Positions 45,220-57,187 of a DNA stretch of 64,000 nt are shown here, in pieces. This DNA is from Udeniomyces pyricola (taxonomy: Eukaryota > Basidiomycota > Tremellomycetes > Cystofilobasidiales > Mrakiaceae). Made by a program: the position numbers and the translations under genes. How positions within the stretch are numbered: the stretch's first letter is position 1; each line of letters starts with the position of its first letter. The stretch lies in contig BCIK01000001.1 of assembly GCA_039545295.1 (NCBI GenBank), positions 248,001 to 312,000 of the forward strand, read 5' to 3'. Below the pieces are notes generated by a model. That model was not told the origin of the DNA and ran no database searches. It was given only the letters and a program-made list of their open reading frames with translations.

Positions 45220-48200
45220 CTAGTGCGCGCTTCCACGCTTCTTGCCTGTAAGTCCCAATCAGAACGCGTCATCGTTAGTAAAGAAAGGGTCTATCGCTTG
45301 TAAGGAGCAACGAAACGAATCGAACGAACCAGTGATGTTCATCTTGTTCTTCTTGCCCTTGCCACCGGCTTGGCTGAGCGGGACGTAAGCGAAAGGATCG
45401 GGGGCCCCGACACGCTTGACGTCTCCTCCAGCGTGCTGTTGCGTAAAACCAAACAAGAAGCATACACGTCATTAGTATATGAATCGAGGGAAAAGGAAGC
45501 AGTAAAAGGAGACAACTGTCACCAGGAAACGTGAGAGCAAAGCGAAAAAAAAAAGGAGTTCTTCATGACACACGAACCTTGGCCTTGAACTCGCTTCCGA
45601 CCTTGACCTTGACTTGCTTCTCCTTCTTCGCCTTCTTGGGAGCCGAAGTGGTGTCGGCCATCTGAAGTAGATGTGAACAGAAGGAAAGGGAAAGAAGTCG
45701 ATGTCAGCTATCATCTTTCCAGGGAGAACACTAAGAAACAACGATCGTAAAAAAGGTCAAACACGTGAAACGTACAGCAACATCGCCTTCGGCCTCAGTC
45801 GCACGACCCCGCTTGGTATCCTTGTTGAAGATGACTCGGCCATTGCGACCTCGGGTCATACCCTCGGTACTCGTCAACTGGTCCTGGTAGGCTCGGCCCG
45901 CGACGTCTTCCTCCATACGCGAGGACGGACCCCCGGCAGCGGCGCCACCCTCATTGTCCGAGTCCTCGTTGATGAGCATTCGTCCAGTGTCGGCGTCGGT
46001 CTTGAACTTGGACGCTTCTTGTCCGGGCTTGCGGCGGCGGGAAGCGGCATTGGGGTCGTTCTCTGATGAAGAGACGAAGAAAAAANAAAAAAAAAAAAAA
46101 AGAGAAAATCACATAGGATAAAACGTCAGCTTGGACATCAAGGGAAAGCAGAAGCCAGACGCACGGTAGAAAAACCGGGAAAAAAAAGAAGAAGCCACAT
46201 ACGCGAGATTCGACCGGCCAACGTTCGGTCCAAGAGATCCATTGGCTCGTCACCTTCCTCTCGGATGTACGCCGAAGCTCGGGCATCCTTCTCTCGGCCT
46301 TTACCCTTGCCCTTGCCACCTTTAGTGGTGTTTTGATCACCTCGCTGAGCGCCACCCATCTCGTCGTCCGAGTCGTCGAGCTCGGATTCAGATCCATAAA
46401 GGGCATCCTCGAACGCGTTGCCGGTCGTCGTGCGGGGCTTGGAAGGTCCCTGGGATGGTCGAAAGCAAGAGAAAAAACAGCAGGAGTTCGATGCATGGTG
46501 AGTGATACGCACTAGCAAGCGGATGTGGACTATTTTTGTTCCATTGCATTCCCTTATCCCGGCAGACTCGAAAAAACTCACATCGTCGTCCGAGTCATCA
46601 CCCGCACCTCCCTCAGCGGCATCCTGCTTGGCGGCCTTCTTCCTCTTGCTCCTCTCCTTCCTCTTCTTGATGTTCTCCAAGAACTTGATACCGTCGCCCT
46701 CGAGATTCTCTGCCTGCTTCGCGACGTCATCGTACCCAAACTTTCGGATCAACCGCTCAAAGATGTGGCGAACTTTGCCCTTGAAGTGGTTCTTGTGGTC
46801 GTGCGACCATCCGAGGAGGCCCGGAACGAGAACGGGGAGATGGGGGCGAACGTCCGACGCCGTCAAAGTAACAACGATGACTTTGACAAAGCCGAGAGAG
46901 GACTTGACGATCTCTCGGTTGTTGGAGGAAATGAAGACGGCGAGCGTCGCAATGAGGTCGTTGATCATGGTGGCCGGGATCGCATCTGATGGGTTCTCAA
47001 GGCAGACGAGACGCAAATCGCGCAGAGCAATTGATGTTCGGTCCATCAACATCGGGCTGCAGAGAGACACAGACGAGTAAATATAGAAAGAATGAAGCTC
47101 TGACCTTTGAACTCGAAGAGCAACCGCGAAATGGCGGTGATAGTGGCACTGATCATGTGGGGCGAGGTACCGGCGAGACCGGCAGCGACCATCGTCATGT
47201 ATTCTGGGATACTCGCCGAGGCTATGGCAGAGGGAAATTGAATTGGAATGGTACAGGTGGCAGACGGAAAGGAAAAGGAGAAGGTCAACAGGCGCATCCA
47301 ACGCCTGCAAAGGCAACGCCGAAGGCACAAGAAACGAATGAATGCTAAACATACCATCGGCCATTTCCTCCTCCTCCATGCCATCGACAAGCCCTCGCTT
47401 GATGGTTCCACCTTGAGCCATCTTGTTTCCCATAAGGACGACGAGCTCGAAGGCGGCGTCTCGGGTCTTTTCGTTGACTTCTTTCGTGCCGAGGACGGCT
47501 TCGGGCAAGAGGGAAGGGATGAGGTGAAGTTGATCGGTCGGGAAGATGGGGATAAGAACAGCAAGAAGAAGGACTCGATCCTGTGCGTGGGAAACGAAGC
47601 ATGAGAACGAGATGATGTGCGTGAGAGAAGAAGAGAAAACGGGAAGGCAAAAAAATTAGTAAATCGAGGACTACATAACCATGGGTCGTCCTTCTGTCAA
47701 GGCACAAAGCAGACGTACCCTTCGGGCAGCAGCAGCAACCACCTCGCCACCATCCGCGAGCCGCTTGACAAACGCCTCGATGCCTTCTCCGCCCACAAGA
47801 ACCTTCTTGGTCTCAATCAACCTGGCGAGGACCCTGTAACTCTTCTTCTGAACGGCCGGGTCATCGCTTCCGATAAGCTTCTCGCCCGAGGCGTGAGCAA
47901 AGAGCGCCTGGGCCGACTGCGTGGGCAAGAACGGAACGAGGAGGATGAGCAGATCCAGCATGGTGTGACTCGTCGGACTCGCGGTACCGGGTCCAGCTCC
48001 AGTCGAGGCCTTGTTGAAGGGAACCATGAGCGCCTGACCGAGGTGGGTAACAACCTTGGTGTAAGTAGCGTTGATGTCGGTCTCGCTCGTGACGCCAAGG
48101 TAAGAGGTGATGACCTCGCCGACCATGCCTCGCTGCTCCCGACCAACTTGGGAGAAGACGTTGAAGAGGACCGCGAGGAGGTTCTTGGCCATCGAGGTAA

Positions 48201-50701
48201 GGAAAGCGAGGTTGGTTCGTCCGGCCGCTTGGTCGAGACCAAAGGAGGAGAGCAACTCGGTAGAGGGCGCAGACGAGGTCGAGAGGGAGCGCGAGGTCTC
48301 GACGAGGGTTTGGAGCGATCGAAGGAGCGTCGGTCGCAGAGAGGGCTGAGTGTAAAGGACCTGGGTAATAAGAGCGGCGAATTCGTTGGTGAAGGCCTAC
48401 CGACGAAAGAAGCGAAAAACAGAAAAAGTAGACGAGGGAGCCAAAGATGAGGTTTATGCATCAGTCAAAGTGATCAGGACAGAGCAGAAAATGACACAAG
48501 CCAAACCCTGACATCGACGGAACAAACCTTGGTAAGATCAATGGGCACATCGCAGAAGCCCTTAAGGCACGCCCAAACCTGATCGACAAGAGCCTCGTAG
48601 ACCTTGGCCTCAATCGGTCGAACGCTCTCCGAGACGGTCTTGGCGTTAAAGAGCCGCTCAGAGAGCGGAACCATAACCTTAGTGAAGTAAGCGAGCGAAG
48701 TATTGGTCGCTCGGTTTCGAAGAAGCGGAAGGAGGAAAGCTCGTCCAGGCTCAGAAGGGTCACTATTGGGAACAACGCGATTCCGAGAGGGATGACAAGA
48801 AGAAGAAAAAAGGAGAGAAGAAGTAAGCGGAACGCACACAAGGTGCGACGTCAGGGTGAAGGGCTAGTGAGTGTCGTCAAAACTGGGACATTGAAGGATC
48901 AACGTACCGGTTGGCCTCAACATTCAACGGGAGAGCCTCCAGCAATGCCTCGGGTCCAACAACTTCAATCGCCATACCGAGAACCTCATCGGCCCTCTCC
49001 TTGTTCTCAAATCCTTTCTGAATCCTGAGTCCACCAACGTCTCGCACGAGGTCCATCATGAGCCATTGTGCGGCCGTCGCAAGCCTCGGGTCAAACTCGC
49101 TCGCCTTGGTCGGGCTTGAGATAGCGGCTGGTCGGAGTCGAAGCCTCGAGATGAGAGCCGAGAGGATGGAGAGGGTCGATGGGAGGAAGGGAAGCGCTCG
49201 CAAGGCGTGGAGAGACGTCTGAAGGTTGACGAGCATCTGAGTGAGAATAGGGGCCGAGGCCGAAGCCTTCTGGTCCTTGGCGTGGATCTGTTGCTTCTTG
49301 CCTGGACCGCTCGACTTGGGAGCGACGGGTGAGGGGCCGAGAGCACCGCCAGAGGCAATCTTGTCGTTGATGGCAGCGACGGCCATGTCCTCAGTGACGC
49401 AGTACCTCGCCATGCCGACGAGAGCTTGCTCAGCTGCCTTGCCAACGCCCCGCTCTTTGGCACCTTCACCGCTGAGGTAGCCCCAAACGAGACCCCAGAC
49501 GCGACCAAACTCGGCCGAGCACGCGGTTGGATCCTCTCGCGACCAAGAAATCATGCCGTTCTCGACGACCTCGAGCCAGGATGGGATAACCGAGTGGTCG
49601 GTAGGTGGAGTGTTGAGAATCTCGAGGAGGAGCAGGGGGATCTTGTGGGCTTCGAGTGAGTTTTGCGAGGTCGATTGAGAGAGGAGATGCGAGAGCAACG
49701 AGAGGGTGGTCGCTTGCAAGTGAGGGTGAGCAGGGAGGGGCAAGAGGACGGCCAGGAGAGGGCTGATTTGCTATGAAAGAAAATGGGGTTCCACACGTTG
49801 AATGAGAGCGTGAGCTTTCTGTACGATGGGCTAATGCACATGCGGAGCCCAGAGGCCATACGGCTCAAGCCAGCCAACAAGAAGGAAAAGCAAGAAAATT
49901 CCAACAACCCAAAAGAAAATGAATGGGAACGAGAGAACTACTTACATCGCTCGGCCAGCTCGCAGCCACGATCCTAACGAACCCGACGGCCCAAATCCTC
50001 CGCTGCTCACCGTCATCGGTCCGAACTCGCTCACTGAGTACCTTGACGAGCCACTTGGCGACTCGCTCGGCGTAGGGGTGCCTCACTGCTGGGGGCGGCG
50101 GCGCCGCAAGGACGTCCCGGACGGCCTCTTGAGCCATTTTACGGACCCTCGGTCTCGAGTCGAGCGAGACAGAGAGAAGGGTGTTGAGAGTACCGACATA
50201 AGGGTTTGTCGTGAGGGCAAGTGTGGGCGAAGAAAGAAGGATCTGCTGAAGGATGTGAATGAGGGATCGAAGCGACGGGGCTGAGGTCGAGCAGGGGGCA
50301 AAGAGCGAGAGCAACGACTGCGACTGGCCGGCGGCCTCGCTCGATTCGGGCAGGCTGGACGAGGCAAAGAGAGGACCGAGAAGACCAAGCTCGTTCTGGG
50401 CGTGATAGACGGCTGGGGGGACAAAGTCAATGATGGTCGACAGAAGGTAGAGGACGGCGGGAACGAGGTCGCCCTCGCCGACATCGAGCTCAGCGGCGGG
50501 GCCAGAGAGCTCTTTGGTGACGGCCTGTTGAAGGGTCTGAACGAGGGCGGCGTAGTACGCGGTCGGGGTGATGGGCTGGGGAAGGGAAGATTCAAGGGCC
50601 TTGAGGAGGAGGGCAGGCTTCTTTTGGTGAGGGAGCTTTGAGCTAGTGTGGGGACGAAGTTTAGAGAGGGCGTCGTCGATGGTGAGGACGGGGGTGGACA
50701 T
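45220..50701 (-). CDS. RRP12: RRP12 HEAT-repeat ribosome export/biogenesis factor
   Basis: Twelve exons: 49946-50701, 48908-49770, 48528-48762, 47719-48396, 47355-47580, 47105-47221, 46582-46985, 46203-46449, 45776-46062, 45578-45661, 45330-45435 and 45220-45245, total 4029 nt (1342 residues; about 1230 in yeast). Rrp12 is a karyopherin-like HEAT solenoid that binds Ran and promotes export and maturation of both ribosomal subunits. Family marks: SRLLFEFKDAIP, SSNNREIVKSSLGFVKVIV, FKGKVRHIFERLIRKFGYD and LENIKKRKERSKRKK. The acidic/basic tail is typical (GNAFEDALYGSESELDDSDD, DEPMDLLDRTLAGRIS, GSEFKAKHAGGDVKRVGAPDPFAYVPLSQAGGKGKKNK; shown here as separate blocks). The tail is cut into short exons, the last coding 26 nt. 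One undetermined base lies in the intron 46063-46202. Confidence 0.93.
46081..46100. other. Ambiguous base (N) in an A homopolymer
   Basis: Position 46086 is N within a run of A, in an RRP12 intron. It marks a homopolymer of uncertain length in the assembly and does not affect coding. Confidence 0.95.
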
Positions 50702-51102
50702 GGCGGGTGGTGTGGGCGTGAGGGAGGGAAAGGGTGGAGGCGAGCGAAATTGTTGGACGACGGAGGTGAGCGTGTGTTGGATGTGGGTGGCGATTGAGGA
50801 AACCAAAAAGCCATCAACCGAAAGGGATTTCAGCCGTCTCGTCGCTTATTATAAGCCATGGCTCGATTGAATCCAGTGATCATGCGATATCTATCATGAG
50901 TGACCTCTGATAGGATGTACTAATGATCTTCGTCCGGAAGAGATCGATATATATATCTAGCGCATACATATATGTTCTACTACGTCGTCTTCAGTCCGAG
51001 TAATACTCCAGCTACTCGTACGTACTTACAACACCCTTATATTCTTGTCTATCCACACTCACACACTCATCCATCCTATCCCACTCCGTCTACACAATAG
51101 CC
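50702..51102. promoter_or_regulatory. Divergent promoter of RRP12 and the RING-ligase gene
   Basis: 401 bases between two start codons. A TATATATATATC stretch occurs at 50949-50960 and a CATATATATG at about 50967-50975, followed by a C/A-rich leader for the rightward gene. Confidence 0.5.
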
Positions 51103-52973
51103 ATGCATCGTCATCCACCACCAATCACCCTCAGCTCCACCGCTAGCAGTAGTCATCAGTCGAGCTGCAGACGTCGCCGTCCAACACTCCCACCCCTTTC
51201 CGTTTCCTCCACATTTATCCTCCTTCTCTTCTCCCTCTTGACCCTCTCATCGTCCTCATCTCCCGCCCACGCCGCTCCAACTCAACCAATCCAATACAAC
51301 CATCAAGCTGAATCGTCCATCGACCCCAACTCGCACCCGTCACCGGCTGGCAATGCGCTCGATCTTGCTGGCGTTGGCTGGCTCGGCTGGCTTTCGGTCC
51401 GGGACGTCGAGCTTAGGTTGATCGTGTGTTCTTTGCCCCCTCTTTCCGTATCATCATCGTCCTTCGCCCTCGTCCAGACCTTGATCCATCTTGCCTGCCC
51501 TCGCTCACGCCTATCTCCGTTTACCGTCCATCTTGCTCCATCAGAACCCTCAAGGATCCACCGACGACGTCGTGTTCCCTTCCCGCTCGGCCTCGTTCAC
51601 GCCTCGTGTTCCGACGACCTCCCTTCCACCGTCTTCCAATGCCACTTCAGGCGGCTTCCGAGGTCTTCTCTCACCTATCACCTCGCTCTCCTCCACCAAT
51701 GAATCGTCCACCAATATTTACGGATGCCCAGCTCTTTCCCGTCCCAAGACTGCGCCGTCTCTGTACTCCCTGCCGGTCGCCGGTGACGTCACTCACCACT
51801 CCTCCACGCCGCCCAGTATCGCCCTTGCTCTCCGAGGAGAATGCTCGTTTTCTGTCAAGGTAGAGGAGGCAACTCGGCTTGGGGCTCGCGTTCTCATCGT
51901 GGGCGATGATGTCGAATACCCGGGCGAGCCCGACAGCGAGGGAAGAAAGCGAACCGCTCTCCTGACCATGTATGCTCCGAGTAAGGCACACCCCCTTGTC
52001 CATTCTAAGCTGTTGACTTGTGTGTGACTTCGCGCACGGTCACTCTCAGATCCACGAACCAGCTTAAACGTTTGGAGTTTTACAACCATGTCATGTCCTG
52101 CAGCTGAACGAGTCCCGTTAATCTGTCATGCTTGCAACCCATCCGCAGCCGAACCGACGTCTCGCCTCATCCCAGCCTTATTCGTCTCGCGATCGACATA
52201 TCTCGCGCTCCGAGACGAGCTTGAGATGGCTCACCAACAGGGCATCGAGATCGAACTCTTGCAAGAGGATCAATGGGAGTGGTGAGTCTGGATCTTTGTA
52301 TGTCTCTCGTCCGTTGCTTTTTTCTCAGACTCTTACTGATGTTAACTTTGTTACTCTGATCTAGGCCTCTGATGGATCTTCTCTTCCTTCTCCTTCTTCT
52401 CCCATCGATCCTCACCCTCTCCACTCTCGCCCTTCACCAACTTCGGGTCCTTGCCAAGCGCCGCAAAGACCGAGCACCCCCTTCAGTCGTCGATGCCCTT
52501 CAAACTCGGATCTGGTCCGCCGAAGGATGGGAAAAGGACGAATCCGATCGATCGTCGACGAGATCTTCATCCACCGCGGGTAGTTTATCGGTTCGAGCAC
52601 ATTCACCCGACCGACTCGAGAGAGAGAGTGCGGTTGTCACCATCGATGACCACAATGCACTCGCCCGATTGGGCCCAGCGAATTCTTCATCGACGATAGA
52701 ACGGATCGTGGCTCAAGGAGAACCTTCCTCCTCCTCGACTCCGCCGCGAGACCCCGCTCGCTCGTCCGATCAAGGTAAACAAAGAAAGTCACGTAAACAG
52801 TCTTCGGCTAACCCAAGAAAGGTCTACTACTCGACCCAAGAGGTTTGTCCATCGACATGTCCCTTCTCCGATCAATCCCTTTCTCTCACCGTCTAAGCGT
52901 TCTCCATGGTCTGAATTGGTCGCTCTTCGAGCTCAGACTGACACAAGCAACCCTCACCTGGGCGCCATCTTCT

Positions 52974-53004
<31 letters not shown>

Positions 53005-53560
53005 CTTCCGTCTCGTTTGCCTGCAGTGCTCTATCTGCCTGTGTGACTTTTTGCCAGGCGAAGTCGTGACGATCTTGCCATGTAATCATGTCTTCCACAA
53101 ATCCGAGATTGACAGTTGGCTTATTGGGTTCCAAAAGCTGGTTAGTATCATGTCGTCTCTTTCCTGCTTGTTTGGCTCTCTCCTCCACTTGATTCGGACT
53201 CGCATTCGATTGTCCTGGTTGGCGTTTCAACCCGTAAACTTCCTCCCGCTTTACAATGACTGATGCCATGTGTCTTTTATTTCTTAAACGACTGTCCCAA
53301 ACACAATTCACCTCTCATAGTGCCCGATGTGCAAGGCCGATATCACGGCCCCCCCTGTCATCGCCTCACCCCCTTCCAAACCTCACCGCCCAACCATTGC
53401 TTCTACCCTACCTTCTCCGGAGTTGGACGTGGAAAGACCCTTATCAGACACTCAAACGAACCCTACTCACCACGGCTCCTCTGACTCTCCTTCGACTTCA
53501 TCAGCAGCCGCTGTCGTCCCACCATCGACTCCCTCGGAGACGACTCCCTTGCTTCAATAG
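51103..53560 (+). CDS. PA-TM-RING E3 ubiquitin ligase
   Basis: Six exons: 51103-51423, 51545-51980, 52104-52281, 52365-52842, 53027-53140 and 53321-53560, total 1767 nt (588 residues). Architecture in order: a signal-anchor-like hydrophobic stretch (STFILLLFSLLTLSSSS, about residues 36-52); a lumenal protease-associated domain (IALALRGECSFSVKVEEATR, LGARVLIVGDD, IPALFVSRSTYLALRDEL); one transmembrane helix at about 313-338 (LMDLLFLLLLLPSILTLSTL); a Ser-rich linker; and a RING-H2 at 472-513. The zinc ligands are C472, C475, C490, H492, H495, C... of CPMC (C510, C513), with the usual C-x-H-x2-H centre (CNHVFH). Such PA-TM-RING ligases sort membrane proteins in the endosome or Golgi. One RING ligand spacing should be checked, since CSICLCD offers two candidate cysteines. 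It ends in PSETTPLLQ. Confidence 0.88.
52983..53005 (+). repeat. 23-nt C homopolymer
   Basis: C run in the intron just before the RING exon of the ligase gene, 22 bases upstream of the acceptor CTGCAG. Confidence 0.95.
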
Positions 53561-54297
53561 GGACATTATTTTGTCTCGAAGTTTCTTTCTTTGGATATGT
53601 CCCACTGTATTTGATCTCGCTCCATTTTCTGCTTCGCTTTGACGTCCCTCTTCCTCGCTTCCCTTTGCAATCACGCGTGGACTCGCGCCGTTCACCTACC
53701 CACACACGCTTCCCCCGCACACGGCTGTGTCGCCTACTCCCATACTAGTCTCTTTCGCTCCATGGCGCTTCCTTCCTACGTTTCGTTCTCACACTACTTT
53801 TCTCTGTTCATCTCAAGGTTCCACGCCTTTCTCTCTTCTCTTCCGCTTTCTGAATCACGCGCTCATGACATTGACGTCTGTCCATCCATCCCAATCTCTT
53901 CTTTCGCCCTTTTGCTTTCCTGATTGATCCTTTCAGTCGATTCATTCTTAGTGCTTGCAAAATCGCCTTCTCCTTTTTTCATCTTTTTTTTCTTTCTTTC
54001 TTTTCTTGCTATGTTGATTGACACCGGGCCAGACTCGTTCATATGCCGCAAGGGGTATCTTAAGGAGAGGAAGAAGAAAAAACAGAACAGAACAGAACAG
54101 AACAGAGACGAGAGAAAATGGGAAAACAGCAGAACATCAAGGAAGATTGGAACCGAAACAATATCGTTCCAAGGAGAAGTAAAAGAAGAGACGAAAAAAA
54201 AACAAAAAGAAAGGGAGCGGGAAGCAGAAGTCTACGGCCTTCCACCTCGGTCTCTCTCTCTCTCTCTTTTTCTCTGCCTCTCTTTTCTCTCCAGCTA
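53561..54297. other. Convergent intergenic region
   Basis: 737 bases between the 3' ends of the RING-ligase gene and RTR1. T/C-rich up to 54000, then (AACAG)n at 54081-54106 and A/G-rich sequence. No gene is supported. Confidence 0.55.
54081..54106. repeat. (AACAG)n tandem repeat
   Basis: Five tandem copies of the pentamer AACAG, in the convergent intergenic region. Confidence 0.9.
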
Positions 54298-56481
54298 TCA
54301 TCCAACTGGACGTCCTCCGCTTTCCCTTTCCGTCCATTCAGCCTTTGCCAACGCCAATAACTCCCATTCCCTCTCGTACTCATCCACCTCTTCTTCTTCT
54401 TCTTCTTCTCCTTCCTCCTCCTCTCCCTCCCCTTCTTCCTCTTCCTTCGCACCCCCAACAGACCTCTTCCCCCGCCCACTCCTGTCGATCAACAACCCTC
54501 CGACGGTACCTAACCCAGCTTCGAACCCTCCAGGGATCAACCCCGTACCACCCCCAAGCTCAATCTCTCGTTGACGCCGCTTCAAGGCCTTTTCCCGGGC
54601 CGATTCAATCGTCTCAGGGATCATGGAAGATCCCATCGCCTTTGTTCCCGTCGTCATCGTCCTCGTCGCCAAGAAATTCGGGGATAAGTTGGTTGGAGTG
54701 ATATTCGTCGACCGAGGGGAGGAGAAGGAGACTAGATGATGAGGCTCAGGAACGGGGTTCGAAGATGTCGAATGGGTCAAGGACGGCGGCAGTGGCACGT
54801 GATCAACCGGTGTAGGCCGTTCGTGAATACGCAAAGTAGAGAGGTAAGATGAGATGTTAGGGGGTAAAGGAATCGAGGCAACTTGAGGGAAGGAAGGTTC
54901 TTTTGCATTTGCAGGACGATGGCGTGGAGGATCGAGGGACATGGGTTTGGATGGGTGAGAGGGTAGAGAGGTGGGTGATGAGTTTGGAGGTGGAGATGCC
55001 GGGAGAAGGGGTCGGGAGGTGGGAGTGGAAGAAACCGAGATGTTAGGGGAGAGAGAAACATGCTGGGATAACGATGAAGAAGAGGAGACAGCGTCTACAG
55101 TCCCGTCTCGCAGTTGTTGACTCGATCGTGATCCAACGCCCCCTGTCCCCTCTTCCAATCCAACAGAGCTCGGGCCTTTCGCGGTCCCAGCCGGGACGAC
55201 GGCAAAAGGGATCGTGGGTCCATCGACCGATGCCAGAGTTCTCTCCTTGTCCTGTTTGGCCTCCTTCTCGACCCTCTCTTCGACTTCTTCCAAGAGCTCC
55301 CAAGGACCCCACCCTTCTATCTCCTCTGGACGACCAAGACTATCATCCCCTGCATCCTTCTTTGTCATCTCCACCGTCGTCGTCGTCGTTCCGAACCTCT
55401 CCATTGACGCTCTCAACCCTTGAACTCTTCTCACGACCCACTCCCATTTCCTCGCACATCCCCCGCCCAAGCTCTCCCCTTCTCCTTCTCCGACCGCCCC
55501 ACGAGTCTTCTTCCCCTGACAGAACCCCTCCCAATCGTTACCCGAGACCTGGACGATGGCTTTCCCACTGCCGTCGCTCGCTCGAAGGATCTTGGCCCGC
55601 GTCGTCGGGTATGAGACGTAGGGTTTCGCCGGCGCGTTTGCGCATGGCGGGTAGGAGCACAGTGAGGAGAGATGACGTTCATGCAGGACTTGAGGGTATG
55701 TCGAAGGCGGAAGATGATACAGCTGTCCTCTCCGAAAGAGATGAGGACAGAGAAGGTTGGAATCGGAGGAAGGAACGAAGATGAAGATGGATGACATCAG
55801 TGGTGCTTTAAGTTGCAACAAACCCAATCGCCCTGAATATTTTATCTTGTTTTATTTTTATTACAGCTTGTTCTCCGCTGATTATCTACTCTCTATCTTC
55901 CCCCCCCCCCCTCTTCATCGCTCCCCTTCCGATCATCAAGCACACCCTTTCCTTTTGAATCTAAAATAATTACGCACAGCTCGTTTGAACGTGATCCGAT
56001 CGACGCCGGGCTCGAGGAGACGTTCGATCCAGGCTAAGATTTCCTTTTGTCGCTTCGCACGGTTCACGAGGCTCTATTGCATACGAAACATACACGCACA
56101 CACACACACAAAGGCAGAGAGAGAGAGAGAAGGGGAGAGAGAGAGAAGGGATGTTGTCAAAGGATCAGAGGAGGATAGGTCAGTTCATCGCACCGACTGA
56201 ATGAAGCCAGAGATCAGGGAAAGCTAGTAAGAGGCAACACAAAAGAAGAAAAGAAAAAATTGATGGGTTGATAGTGATAACTACTTGTAGAAGCTAGGCT
56301 AAGTACGGTTCGTTTCCTCGTCAGCTCCTTCTCTCTCTCACCTTACCTCTCGCAACGTGGCTTGTTCGTCCGTCCGACGGTTTGAACGTGTAGGAGACGA
56401 CGCGCCTTGGTCATCGAGCGTCGCAACCCGATGGGATGACGTCGGAGGTCGGAATCGGGTTTGTGATGGGGCAGGGGTCAT
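54298..56481 (-). CDS. RTR1: RTR1/RPAP2-type RNA polymerase II CTD phosphatase
   Basis: Three exons: 56347-56481, 55978-56073 and 54298-55722, total 1656 nt (551 residues). Rtr1/RPAP2 removes Ser5 phosphate from the Pol II CTD and helps Pol II import. The family pattern is clear in the N-terminal third: KRQKEILAWIERLLEPGVDR, then YHLPPSTYPQVLHERHLSSL and the first zinc pair C99-x4-C104 (LCSYPPC). The next cysteine is FC145, and KWEWVVRRVQGLRASMERF follows the fourth (C166). The usual C-x3-C/H spacing of the second pair is widened to 20 residues by a Gly/Glu/Lys-rich insert. The rest is long: WGPWELLEEVEERVEKEA, Ser/Pro-rich linker, SAREKALKRRQREIELGG and an acidic run EEEEGEGEEEE near the end. 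Exon 1 (MTPAPSQTRFRP) was chosen as the first in-frame ATG before a canonical donor. Confidence 0.85.
56095..56150. repeat. (CA)n and (GA)n microsatellites
   Basis: CACACA run at about 56095-56110, then GAGAGA-rich sequence at about 56115-56150, both in the first RTR1 intron (56074-56346). Confidence 0.9.
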
Positions 56482-57187
56482 GGGAGAGAGTCGGTCGGAG
56501 GGTCTTTGTCGTGGGGCAGGGCTTGTCAAGACGTCAGTACGCGTCAGTACAAGCCGATCACGATGATGGATGAGCACGATCAAGCCGGATTCTGAAATTG
56601 GCCGGTGGCGCACTGCCGCGCTGCCGGAGCTGGGCGCTGGCCCGAGCGGATATCGGAACAGGTCGCGTAACTCGATGATGAGCTTGCTTTTTATTTGTTT
56701 ATTTTATATTTAGGAAGACCTATCTTTCACAGTATATCAGTCTGGCATGTCTGCACCCAAATCTACGTATATAACACATGTATGCTCAGACACGCTCAGG
56801 ATTTATGCGTATAACAGCTGAATTTGAAGGAGCTAGCCATTCTTCAGCTTGCCACGAAACACACGGCAAATTCAAGTACGTAGCATGCCAATCGTGTATC
56901 ATCTCCAACACAGGGAGGTCAAAAGAAGTATGATAACGAAAAAAACGAAACGAAAACACAAAGGTGAAAAGCTAGATCCCAATTGCAAAGATTCAAGCGC
57001 CGACGTCGAGCTGAATATACAGCTCACGACACCTCCTTATCACAACGGATGGACCCAGAATGTTCAATTCAAGTAACAAAAGAGACCGAGTTTGACCCGA
57101 TTGACTTGTAGAAGAAAGGACGAAGCAACAGCAGGAACGGAGCCATAGAACTACAAGATCACGACAATGTCTTGACCGAACCGCGAG
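56482..57187. other. Intergenic upstream of RTR1
   Basis: 706 bases; RTR1 promoter and 3' flank of the next leftward gene. AT-rich near 56690-56820. No gene is supported. Confidence 0.5.

Noticed and set aside
47046..47104. RRP12 exon joined at CTGCAG (47047) giving SPMLMDRTSIALRD
   Set aside because: The phase does not fit the preceding exon. The acceptor at CATCAG before 46985 fits and gives the conserved FEFKDAIPATMINDL reading.
50083..50817. 244-codon Pro/Ser/Arg-rich frame overlapping the start of RRP12
   Set aside because: Shifted frame of RRP12 exon 1; the RRP12 frame carries the conserved HEAT-type sequence and the exon phases.
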